Positions 16,180 to 23,822 of a stretch of 64,000 nt of DNA are shown here, in pieces. This stretch comes from Nitratidesulfovibrio termitidis HI1 (GTDB taxonomy: Bacteria; Desulfobacterota; Desulfovibrionia; Desulfovibrionales; Desulfovibrionaceae), in the NCBI RefSeq assembly GCF_000504305.1, contig NZ_KI632512.1, positions 2,835,720-2,899,719 of the forward strand. Reading direction: 5' to 3'. Both the position numbers and the translations under genes were made by a program. A model generated the notes under the pieces. That model was not told the DNA's origin. It saw nothing but the letters and a program-made list of their open reading frames with translations, and ran no database searches. The first letter of the stretch is position 1, and every line of letters starts with the position of its first letter.

Positions 16180-16381
16180 GCGTTGGCTGGCGGAAGAGGC
16201 TGGCTGCGGGGCCATGTGGCGGCGGGCCATGCGGCTGCGGACGGGCCGGGCCGATGGCCTTGCGCCAGCGGAAAATAATGGCGTGGAGCCGGTGCTGCGG
16301 TATGGCGCGAACAGGGGAAGACACCACGCGAACGGGGGAAGGCGTATGGGAGCCGGGCCGCGCCCGGCGGGAGGGACCGCC

Positions 16382-17695
16382 ATGTCCGATGACAACATTT
16401 GCGGCAAGGATACCAAGATCCTGCAACAGTTCCGCACCACCCTGTCGGCCCAGGCCGGGCTGCTGGCCCGGGGGCCGTTCAAGGGAACGGACGTGCACGC
16501 CGCCGTGACGGCCCGTCTGGAAAAGCCCGATTTCTCGTGGGACGACGCCTACTTCGTGGAGCAGAGCCTTGCCCCGTTCCATACCGACGAACGCGTGCTC
16601 ATCGAGATAGAGCGGCTGTTGTCGCAGGCCCGCAGCATCATGGACCCGGACACGGCGGGCTTTTATGCCGAGGTGGACCCCAAGGCCATGTCATCCCAGT
16701 GCCGCCGGGAACTGTTCGCGCGCATCCTTGTGGACCTGCAACTGGAGTCGCAGAAGCGCGAGCGGCGCAAGTGGCTGTTGGAACGCACCTGCAAGTATCT
16801 CGTGTGGCTCATGCTGGGGGCCTTCGCGGTGATGTTGTTCCATGCCGAACTGTCCGCCATGGCTGCCGCCGTGTTCTGGCTGGTGGCCGGGTGGCTGGTC
16901 AGTTGGATGCCGGGCGGCATGGGGCCTGCCGGGGTGCCGTGGCGTGGGCCGGGCATCGGCCAGGTGATGCTGCTGGCGCTGGCGGGCGGCTGCGCGGGGG
17001 CACTGGTGACCGTGGCCCTGCGCATGAACAACTATTTCAAGAGTTCGCGGTTGCGCGAGGTGGAGGCGTACGCGTCGGTCTGGTACATCGGCAACCGCAT
17101 GCTCATCGGGGCGGTTGGGGCGCTGGCGGGGTGCTACCTGGTCAACGCCAAGATCATCTCGCTGTTCAACATCAACGAACTGTTCCTGCCGTTGGACAGG
17201 GCGGGCGGCATGCAGGGCGGGGTCACCGCGTACAGCATCGACGTGCTGAAGACCGTGGTGGTGAGCATCGCCTTCGGTTGTTCGGAATATTTCATTCCCG
17301 CCACGTTCGGAAAGCTGCCCGGCCCGAAGACCGAGGCGGGCGGGACCACGGGGGCAGCCGCCGGGGCAAGCGTTTCGCAGGCGGGGGTGGGCACTGCGCC
17401 GTATCCGTATTTTGCGCAGGCCCCCCGTTCCGGCAAGGCCGCCGGAGCGGACCGGAATGCCGCATTTGTGGAACAGCCGTCAGCGCCCCCGCCAGAGCCG
17501 CCAGACCCTCTGGACTTGCTGGACCGGCTGAATCTGGACGAACGGCTGGAAGCGGAAGGTGCGCAGGGGGCGGACACGCCGGATATGTTGGACACGTCGG
17601 ATGCGTTGGACACTGCCCGCCCGGTTCCTCACCCCGCCCTCAGCCCTGACAAGGGACCGGCAGGCTCCGGCGGCAGTGCCGGAAGCGGAGCCTGA
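16382..17695 (+). CDS. Hypothetical membrane protein with disordered C-terminal tail
   Basis: The protein has 437 residues. ATG 16382 has GGGAGGG upstream. Residues 1-135 are soluble and charged (an N-terminal cytoplasmic domain), followed by about four membrane segments: YLVWLMLGAFAVMLFHAEL, MAAAVFWLVAGWLVSW, VMLLALAGGCAGALVTVAL and LIGAVGALAGCYLV. Another hydrophobic stretch near 300 ends in FGCSEYFIPATFG. The last ~120 residues are Ala/Pro/Asp-rich with LDLLDRLNLDERLE and DTPDMLDTSDALDTA repeats, probably disordered. No family was recognised. It stands alone between two terminator/spacer regions. Confidence 0.65.
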   Translation: MSDDNICGKDTKILQQFRTTLSAQAGLLARGPFKGTDVHAAVTARLEKPDFSWDDAYFVEQSLAPFHTDERVLIEIERLLSQARSIMDPDTAGFYAEVDPKAMSSQCRRELFARILVDLQLESQKRERRKWLLERTCKYLVWLMLGAFAVMLFHAELSAMAAAVFWLVAGWLVSWMPGGMGPAGVPWRGPGIGQVMLLALAGGCAGALVTVALRMNNYFKSSRLREVEAYASVWYIGNRMLIGAVGALAGCYLVNAKIISLFNINELFLPLDRAGGMQGGVTAYSIDVLKTVVVSIAFGCSEYFIPATFGKLPGPKTEAGGTTGAAAGASVSQAGVGTAPYPYFAQAPRSGKAAGADRNAAFVEQPSAPPPEPPDPLDLLDRLNLDERLEAEGAQGADTPDMLDTSDALDTARPVPHPALSPDKGPAGSGGSAGSGA

Positions 17696-18061
17696 CGCCG
17701 GGACGAGATACTCATCGGATTGGCAGGCGGGCACCGCTTCGCCCGTGCATGACGCCGTCGCCACATCACGTGGTGGCGGCGTTCGCATGTCCGGTCATTG
17801 GCAGCACGTGGGCAGCATGGGGGCAGCACACGGACAGCTCGGGGCCTGGACCCGGACAGCACGTGGGCAGCACATCTTGCTCCCCCGACGGCCTGCCGCC
17901 CGTCTTTCCCCTTGCTCCCTCCCCCGGCGTTCACTATGTTGGGATAATGGACGATCCGCCCCGCCGTTTCTGGATGTCAGTCTGGCGGCGCGCTGCACGT
18001 CCCGGAATTTTCCGCATTGGCCACGGCTGGCCGCATGCCGCCGTCAGATAGGGAGGTTGCC
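17696..18061. repeat. Intergenic spacer with short direct repeats
   Basis: No gene is seen. The 16-mer CAGCACGTGGGCAGCA occurs at about 17802 and again at about 17858, with degenerate copies (GCAGCACACGGACAGC) between, so the stretch 17800-17875 is an imperfect tandem array. The palindrome CCACATCACGTGGTGG lies just before it, near 17760. The function is unknown. The promoter and ribosome binding site (GGGAGG) of the next gene lie at the right end. Confidence 0.4.
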
Positions 18062-18811
18062 ATGAAGGTGTTGATGATCGTCACGTCCAACGACAGGCTG
18101 GGCGATACCGGCCACAAGACCGGGCTGTGGCTGGAAGAACTGGCCGCGCCCTATTACGTGTTCACGGATGCCGGGGCGCGGGTCACCCTGGCCTCGCCCA
18201 AGGGCGGCGCCGCGCCCGTGGACCCCCGCAGCGAGACGGAAGAGGCCCAGAACAAGACTACCCGCCGCTTCACCGCAGACCCGGCGGCCATGGCCGCCCT
18301 GCAGGACACCGTGCCTCTGGCCGAAGTGCGACCAGAGGACTACGACGTACTGTTCTACCCCGGCGGGCACGGCCCCCTGTGGGACCTGGTGGACGACGCG
18401 CGCTCGCTGGCCATCATCGAGAACATGCACCGCGCGGGCAAGCCCGTGGCGGCGGTGTGCCACGGCCCCGCCGTGCTGGTGCGGGCCACCACGCCCGACG
18501 GCAAGCCGTTGGTGGCTCGGCGCAACATGACCGGGTTCTCCAACGCCGAAGAGGACGTGGTGGGGCTTTCGCAGGTGGTGCCCTTCCTGTTGCAGGACGA
18601 GCTGACCCGCCTTGGCGCCAAGTACGAGCGCGGCCCGCTGTGGGAACCGCATGTGGTGGCGGACGGGCTGCTGGTCACCGGGCAGAACCCTGCCTCGTCC
18701 GAGCGCACCGCCAAGGCGGTGCTGGAAGTGCTGGCCCGCTCATGCGGCTGCGCGCCGTATCCGGGCGAACCCATCAGGGAACCCGGTGAGCCGGGGAAAC
18801 AAGGGGCGTAG
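18062..18811 (+). CDS. DJ-1/PfpI family protein (Hsp31/glyoxalase III-like)
   Basis: The protein has 249 residues. The family nucleophile elbow is VCHGPAVL (Cys about 138, with the adjacent His). FYPGGHGPLWDL upstream supplies the oxyanion region, and VTLASPKGG and LLVTGQNPASS are typical of the Hsp31 branch. These proteins act as chaperones or glutathione-independent glyoxalases that remove methylglyoxal. Length and the TSNDRLGDTGHKTGLW start match the class-I-glutamine-amidotransferase-like proteins related to yeast Hsp31. ATG 18062 has GGGAGG upstream. Confidence 0.9.
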   Translation: MKVLMIVTSNDRLGDTGHKTGLWLEELAAPYYVFTDAGARVTLASPKGGAAPVDPRSETEEAQNKTTRRFTADPAAMAALQDTVPLAEVRPEDYDVLFYPGGHGPLWDLVDDARSLAIIENMHRAGKPVAAVCHGPAVLVRATTPDGKPLVARRNMTGFSNAEEDVVGLSQVVPFLLQDELTRLGAKYERGPLWEPHVVADGLLVTGQNPASSERTAKAVLEVLARSCGCAPYPGEPIREPGEPGKQGA

Positions 18812-18883
18812 CCAGAAGACGATGAGCGGCGGGTGTCCCCGTGACGGGCGGCAGGCACGTCGAGCCGATACCATGAAACGAGC

Positions 18884-18916
18884 AAGGGCGGGTGGTCGAT
18901 GCGACCGCCTGCCCTT
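18884..18916. terminator. Bidirectional terminator between convergent genes
   Basis: A 15-bp stem (18884-18898 with 18902-18916, two G-U pairs) with a 3-base loop lies between the convergent DJ-1/PfpI and phosphatase genes. The spacer 18812-19027 otherwise holds nothing recognisable. Confidence 0.7.
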
Positions 18917-19027
18917 TGTCGTGTCATGGCGTGCGGGTGGGGGAGAAGAACAGGAGGCGGCGGGAGGATGCCGGATACGGGGGCTGGTGCCCCGGATTCG
19001 GGTGGACTGCCTGTTGCTGCCGCTCCG

Positions 19028-20452
19028 TTACTTGTTGTCCCCGCCGTTGCCGCCATTGCCGTTCGTCGTGGGCCGCAGCAGGCAGGCGATGGCGTGGAAC
19101 ACGGTCTGCACGTAGCGGCCAGACAGCACTTCCGGCAGGGGGAAGCAGGGGGGATCCTCGGACGGTTCGCATCCGGCCAGCGCGGTGAAGGTGCGGCGCG
19201 ACAGTTCTTCCAGCGGCTGTTCCAGCATTTCAATCCACAAGCGCTCGCCCTCGCTGGGGCCATTCTCGGAAAGGTTGGTGCCGGGCAGCGTATGGGTGGG
19301 GGAAGGAATGTCCGACAGGCGGCAACGCAACGGGCGGCGGGCAAAGAGCATGCAGCGCCCGGCGGGTTCCGGTTCGCCGGATTCACTGAATGTACCCGGT
19401 GCATCAGGCGCGCCCGCATCCGCGCCCGGTGTCGTCCGGACCAGCAGCGGGCAAGAGGTGCCGCGCACGGTGTTGTGGTCCTGTGCCCCACGGTCGGCCC
19501 CGCTGCGGTGCGCCCGGCAGGCCTCCTGCACGGCCCCGCGCTGGGCGGCGGTCAGCAGGGTGTCGGCACTGCGGGCCAGGGCCGCGGCCTCCACCAGCGT
19601 CACCACCGGGGGCACGCGGCAGCAGCGGGCGTGGTCGCGCCCGCACTGCGGGGCATCGGCCATATGGGGCATGGCGCGCAGGGCCGCGTCCAGCCGGGCG
19701 GCCAGGGCCTCGTATTCGGCCAGCACGGGCAAAAGGTCATCGTGGCGGGCAGGTTCGGGCGCGGGCTCGCGCAGGGTCAGGGCGCGGTTGCGGCGTCCGT
19801 AGCGGCGCAGGGCGCTCCACTGGCGGTAATTGGCGGGCTTGGAACGCAGGCGGCGCATCAGCCGTTCCGTCCGGCGCTGGCCCAGCCCCCGGCGCAGCAG
19901 GTAGGCGTTCAGCACCGTGCCGGTGCGGCCTATGCCGTAGCGGCAGTGGATGTACACCCGGCGGCCCAGGTACACGGCCTCGTCCAGCCAGTCCAGGGCC
20001 TGTTCCAGTGCGGCCTCGTCCGGGGCGTGTTCGTCCTCTATGGGCAGGTAGAACACGTCGAAGCCCTGTTCCTGCTCCAGGTCGGCCAGCACGCACAGCT
20101 CTTCGCACAGGTTCAGGATGGCCTGGATGCCCTGTTCGCGCAGGGCGTCCAGATGTTCGCGCGTTACCGGCGCGGGACCGGCGGCGATGTGCGGGGTGAC
20201 CCAGGTGACCGGAAACGTGGGATGGCCGGACGGGGCCTGGGTGGTCAGGGCGTTGCGCAGGAAGGCCGCCACCCCCTGCGCGGCGCGTTGCAGCAGCCCC
20301 CCCTTGCGGGACGAGCCGCCGTCCTGTCCTTCGGGTGTCGGGGCCAGCGACGGCTCGCGCGCGGGGCCGCCCGGCGGCGGGGCATCCGACGGAGGCGTAC
20401 CCGGCGGCGATGCGGCTGGCGGGGCGGACGGGGGCTGCGCGGGCGCGGTCAT
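19028..20452 (-). CDS. Dual-specificity phosphatase fused to a YkgJ-type Cys-cluster domain
   Basis: The protein has 474 residues. Residues 1-65 are Pro-rich and probably disordered. About 80-225 form a dual-specificity/tyrosine phosphatase domain with the P-loop HCRYGIGRTG (Cys-x5-Arg). About 265-420 carry spaced cysteines (CGRDHARCC, ACRAH, SCPLL, RCMLF, LRCR) as in the YkgJ zinc/iron-cluster family. Phosphatase and YkgJ domains are normally separate. The gene overlaps the upstream phosphotransferase gene by 4 bases (ATGA), so the two are translationally coupled and probably act on the same phosphorylated target. The fusion and target are inferred. Confidence 0.75.
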   Translation of the reverse strand: MTAPAQPPSAPPAASPPGTPPSDAPPPGGPAREPSLAPTPEGQDGGSSRKGGLLQRAAQGVAAFLRNALTTQAPSGHPTFPVTWVTPHIAAGPAPVTREHLDALREQGIQAILNLCEELCVLADLEQEQGFDVFYLPIEDEHAPDEAALEQALDWLDEAVYLGRRVYIHCRYGIGRTGTVLNAYLLRRGLGQRRTERLMRRLRSKPANYRQWSALRRYGRRNRALTLREPAPEPARHDDLLPVLAEYEALAARLDAALRAMPHMADAPQCGRDHARCCRVPPVVTLVEAAALARSADTLLTAAQRGAVQEACRAHRSGADRGAQDHNTVRGTSCPLLVRTTPGADAGAPDAPGTFSESGEPEPAGRCMLFARRPLRCRLSDIPSPTHTLPGTNLSENGPSEGERLWIEMLEQPLEELSRRTFTALAGCEPSEDPPCFPLPEVLSGRYVQTVFHAIACLLRPTTNGNGGNGGDNK

Positions 20453-23079
20453 GGCGCGTTACCGCCCGCCGTGTCCAGCCGGGCCAGGAAGTCGTCGGCC
20501 ATGGCCTCGGCCTCGTCGGCATCGCCCAGGCGTACGTCCAGCAGGCGCGTTTCCGCCAGCAGCATGCCCAGCATGGCCAGCCGCTTCTGGATCACCGCCT
20601 CGGCGTCCGGGCCGTGCCGGGCATCCAGCAGGTCGCCGCGCGTCTTCACGGCAAAGCCCTGCCGGGCCAGCACCCGTTCCAGCACGCGGATGCGCAGTTC
20701 GCGCCCTTCCGCCGCCGCGCCGCCGCCCTTGAAGCGGAACTGGATGTAGTTGGTGCGGTCTTCTGGCGAGCACAGGGTGTCCACCAGCGCGAAATGGTAG
20801 CCGAAGCGCATCATCAGGTGCGCGTAGTGGGCGGAGATCACCGCGTAGCTGGCCAGTTGGGGCGCATCGCGCCGGAATATGCCCGCGCTGATGCGGTCCA
20901 GCTCGTTCCAGTCCGCCGCCGGGGGCATGTTGGCCCACAGCTCGCGCGCGGCGGACAGGCCGAACCACAGCGCCCACATGGGCGTGGAGCGGAAGTCGTC
21001 GGGGCCGATTTCTTCCTTGCCCGCCGCCGTGGGGAACAGCCCGTCCTCGATGTTCAGCACGTACATGATCATGGGGACGTCGGTGCGCAGCTTCTTGGCG
21101 CCGCCAAGGCCGCGCCCGCCGCGCCCCACCAGCGAGAACATCTCGGCCACGCCGCGTTCGTGGGCAAAGCGCACCAGGTCGTGCATGGACCGGCAGTTTT
21201 CGGGCGCGAAGTCGCTGGAGGCCGGGTCCGTCAGGTTGAGCCTGGCGATGTGCTGCATGGCCCGGGCCAGACGGCGCATGCCGCCGTGCCGCTCGCGGAC
21301 CGCCGCCGCAGCCTTGCGCCGGGCGCGGAGCTGCGTGCCATTCCCCTTGTCCCGGGGGGGCCTGCCCGCGTGCACCCGGCCCGTGGCCCCGTCCACGGTG
21401 ACCATGGTTCCATCGGGAATGGCCGAGAACGGATCGGCGATGCCGGTAACCACCGGCAGCCCGAATTCGCGCGCCACCGAGGCGAAATGGCAGGCCCGGC
21501 TGCCGGTCTGGGCCACCACGGCCTCCAGCCGGTCGATGATCCGGGTCAACGAAGGACCGAGGGTGGTGGTGACCAGCACTGTCCCCTGGGGCATGTCGCC
21601 GATTTCGCAGCAGATGGCCGCGTGGCGGGCCGTGCCGCTGCCCACCCCGGCGGAAACAGGTTCGCTGCCTTCGGCCAGCAGGGGCAGGGTGTCATGCGAA
21701 GCGGGGGATGCGAGGGATGCGACAGACGCAGGGGCGGCGCCGTCCGCTTCATTCCGGCCATCCTGACCGTCACGGGCCCCGGCGGCCTGCTCCGGAACGA
21801 TGCCGTGTTCCGTGCCGCCGGGCACCGGGCGCGACTGCACGATGAAGATGCGCCCCGTCGTATCCAGCACCCACTCCACGTCCTGCGGCTCGCCGAACAG
21901 GTTTTCCAGTTCGCGGCCATAGCGGGCCAGCCGCTTGAGGTCCTCGGTGGTCAGCAGGGGCGTTGTCGGCACCGGATGCGCAAGGGTGGTCCCCCCGGCT
22001 TCCGGCCGCTCCAGAATGCGGCTGCGCGGGCGGCGCGACAGCCACGCGGATTGCGCGGGCGTGTCGCCGCTGACCAGCACGTCGCCAGTGCCCGCCACGG
22101 CGTGCACGGCGGTGACGCCCTCGGCCAGTTCCTCCGCGGGCAGGCGGCGCGGCGGGTCCGGGTCGCGGGTGTAGATGACCCCGGCGCAGGCCGCGTCCAG
22201 CATGGGCATGAGCAGCGCGGCCATGGGGGTTTCCGCGTCGGCAAGGCCATGCAGGATGCGGTAGGACAGGGCGCGCGGCTGGTATTTGGAGGCCACCACC
22301 CGTTTCCAGGCCATGCCCGCGAGGCCCGGCTCCACCCCCAGCACGCTGGCATACTGCCCGGCGAAGGACACCGGGCCGTCTTCCGCCACGGCGCTGCTGC
22401 GCACCGCCAGCGGGGCGCGCTGGGGGCTCATGGCGTAGGCGGCGGTAAGGATGTCCTCTTCCAGTCGGGGCGGCAATTCCGCCTCCAGGATCATGGCCCG
22501 CAGTTCCTCGGAAATGGCGGCCAGTTCGTCCGGGCGCGACAGGCGCAGGCGGCGCAGGCGCGCGTCGATGGGTTCGCGCAGTTCGTTGTGCTCGATGAAA
22601 TAGTGGTAGGCGGCGGCGGTGACCACCGTGGCGTCGGGCACGGGCAGCATGGACTGGTCGCGCACGGCGGCCAGGCGCGCGGCCTTGCCGCCCGCGCGGT
22701 CCGGGCGCTGGTGCGCCTCGGCCAGGGGAATGACGTAGGGCGGCGCCAGGTCCGGCTCGGGCACGCTGACCGCCATGCGCATGTAGAAGGCGATCTTGTT
22801 GCAGTAGTCGGCCAGGCCCATGTACCGGGCGGGGTTCATCTCCATCAGCTGGCCCAGCATGGCGCGCACGGCGTCGTCCAGCTGGTCGGCCAGCTCGACC
22901 ACGCGCGACCAGTCCACCTTCTCGTTGCCGTAGTGGATGTCCTCCAGTTCTGCGATGAACTCGAGGCTGCGCGAATCGTACCGCAGCAGTTCGCGGAACG
23001 CATTGTACTTGCGCCGCAGCAGGGTGCCGGGCGCGAAGACCTGGTAGGTCCAGTGACGGAACAGTTCGCCGATGGCCAT
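20449..23079 (-). CDS. PEP synthase-like phosphotransferase (ATP-grasp plus phosphohistidine domain, no PEP/pyruvate barrel)
   Basis: The protein has 876 residues. Residues 1-110 are a helical domain. An ATP-grasp region follows (GGKAARLAAV; PLAVRSSAVAEDGPVSFAGQ; GVIYTRDP). The swivelling phosphohistidine domain has ACHFASVAREFGLPVVTG, with the His that carries the phosphate. The last ~270 residues replace the usual PEP/pyruvate TIM barrel with an unrecognised domain, so it cannot be a standard PEP synthase. The layout is closer to rifampin phosphotransferase-type dikinases that phosphorylate another acceptor. ATG 23079 follows AGGGAG. The next gene is a phosphatase overlapping by 4 bases, and upstream are a response regulator and a kinase. 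Confidence 0.8.
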   Translation of the reverse strand: MAIGELFRHWTYQVFAPGTLLRRKYNAFRELLRYDSRSLEFIAELEDIHYGNEKVDWSRVVELADQLDDAVRAMLGQLMEMNPARYMGLADYCNKIAFYMRMAVSVPEPDLAPPYVIPLAEAHQRPDRAGGKAARLAAVRDQSMLPVPDATVVTAAAYHYFIEHNELREPIDARLRRLRLSRPDELAAISEELRAMILEAELPPRLEEDILTAAYAMSPQRAPLAVRSSAVAEDGPVSFAGQYASVLGVEPGLAGMAWKRVVASKYQPRALSYRILHGLADAETPMAALLMPMLDAACAGVIYTRDPDPPRRLPAEELAEGVTAVHAVAGTGDVLVSGDTPAQSAWLSRRPRSRILERPEAGGTTLAHPVPTTPLLTTEDLKRLARYGRELENLFGEPQDVEWVLDTTGRIFIVQSRPVPGGTEHGIVPEQAAGARDGQDGRNEADGAAPASVASLASPASHDTLPLLAEGSEPVSAGVGSGTARHAAICCEIGDMPQGTVLVTTTLGPSLTRIIDRLEAVVAQTGSRACHFASVAREFGLPVVTGIADPFSAIPDGTMVTVDGATGRVHAGRPPRDKGNGTQLRARRKAAAAVRERHGGMRRLARAMQHIARLNLTDPASSDFAPENCRSMHDLVRFAHERGVAEMFSLVGRGGRGLGGAKKLRTDVPMIMYVLNIEDGLFPTAAGKEEIGPDDFRSTPMWALWFGLSAARELWANMPPAADWNELDRISAGIFRRDAPQLASYAVISAHYAHLMMRFGYHFALVDTLCSPEDRTNYIQFRFKGGGAAAEGRELRIRVLERVLARQGFAVKTRGDLLDARHGPDAEAVIQKRLAMLGMLLAETRLLDVRLGDADEAEAMADDFLARLDTAGGNAP

Positions 23080-23212
23080 TGCGCTCCCTTGGGAAAGTCG
23101 TGATGGCGGAGATGGGGTGTCAGACCCGGCAGGGCTGCGTTGGCGCGCCCGTCCCCTGCCGACCGCCGTTTCCGTGACCGCACGGGTGTTACCCGCCCCT
23201 ATCGCCCGGGCG

Positions 23213-23572
23213 TTACCCGCCCAGCACCTCTGCCACCTTGCTTTCCAGTTCGTCCTTGTCGATGGGCTTCACGCAGTACTCGTTGGCGCCCAGGCGCAGC
23301 GATTCGCGCGCCGTTTCCAGGGTGGGGTAGCCGGTCAGCATGATCACCCGGATGTCCGGGCGCAGCTTTTTCAGCTCTTCCAGCACCTCCACTCCGGTCA
23401 TGCGCCGCAGCTTCATGTCCAGGATGGCCAGGTCCGCGCCCTTGCCGCGCACGTGGGCAATGGCCTCTTCCTCGTCCGTGAACACCGAGACCGCGTGGCC
23501 CTTGCGCTCCAGGATGCGCTTGATCAGCACCCCCGCGTCGATGACGTCGTCCAGCACGATGATATCCGCCAT
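23213..23572 (-). CDS. Stand-alone receiver-domain response regulator (CheY-like)
   Basis: The protein has 119 residues and is a receiver domain only. It has an acidic pocket (VLDDV), the phospho-acceptor Asp in LAILDMKL, Thr in MLTGYP and Lys in CVKPIDKDE. With no output domain it must act by protein contact. The sensor kinase just upstream (stop at 23800) is the likely partner, and the downstream phosphotransferase or phosphatase could be targets. Start ATG 23572 has an AAGGAAG-type site upstream. Confidence 0.93.
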   Translation of the reverse strand: MADIIVLDDVIDAGVLIKRILERKGHAVSVFTDEEEAIAHVRGKGADLAILDMKLRRMTGVEVLEELKKLRPDIRVIMLTGYPTLETARESLRLGANEYCVKPIDKDELESKVAEVLGG

Positions 23573-23594
23573 GGGCTTCCTTCCTTATGATTTC

Positions 23595-23822
23595 TGCTTG
23601 CAGCAGGGCGGAGGCGTTTTTTTACGCCTCCGGCGGGCAGGGGGCCCCTGCCCCCTGCACCCCCGAGTTGGGGACAGATTGTGAGCGCAGGGTTCAGGTT
23701 ATATTTTTGATGACACGTACCCTCTCCGTTCCCTTTAACGGGGGATCTCCCCCCAAATAAAAAGTTTAGGGGGGAGGGGGCCGGGGAGGGAGACCCTTTT
23801 CAAAGGGTCCCCTCCCCGGTTT
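23595..23822. repeat. Dispersed repeat, copy A, at the 3' end of the kinase gene
   Basis: This spacer holds GC-rich hairpins: GGAGGCGT/ACGCCTCC around a T tract (about 23611-23632), GGGGGCCCCTGCCCCC (about 23640), and a long inverted repeat at 23781-23819 (CCGGGGAGGGAGACCC with its complement) preceded by AAAGTTTAGGGGGG. The same AAAGTTT-GGGGGG plus GGGAGACCC...GGGTCCC unit recurs at 40355-40560 and 44278-44466. The final codons of the histidine kinase (GEGTL, stop at 23800) lie inside it. Confidence 0.7.

Noticed and set aside
13837..16482. 881-residue open frame on the minus strand over malate synthase G
   Set aside because: Composition-driven shadow of a strongly supported gene; it has no ribosome binding site or recognisable domain and is dominated by His/Gly/Arg.
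20335..23103. 922-residue plus-strand frame opposite the PEP-synthase-like gene
   Set aside because: Shadow frame; the minus-strand gene has intact ATP-grasp and phosphohistidine motifs.
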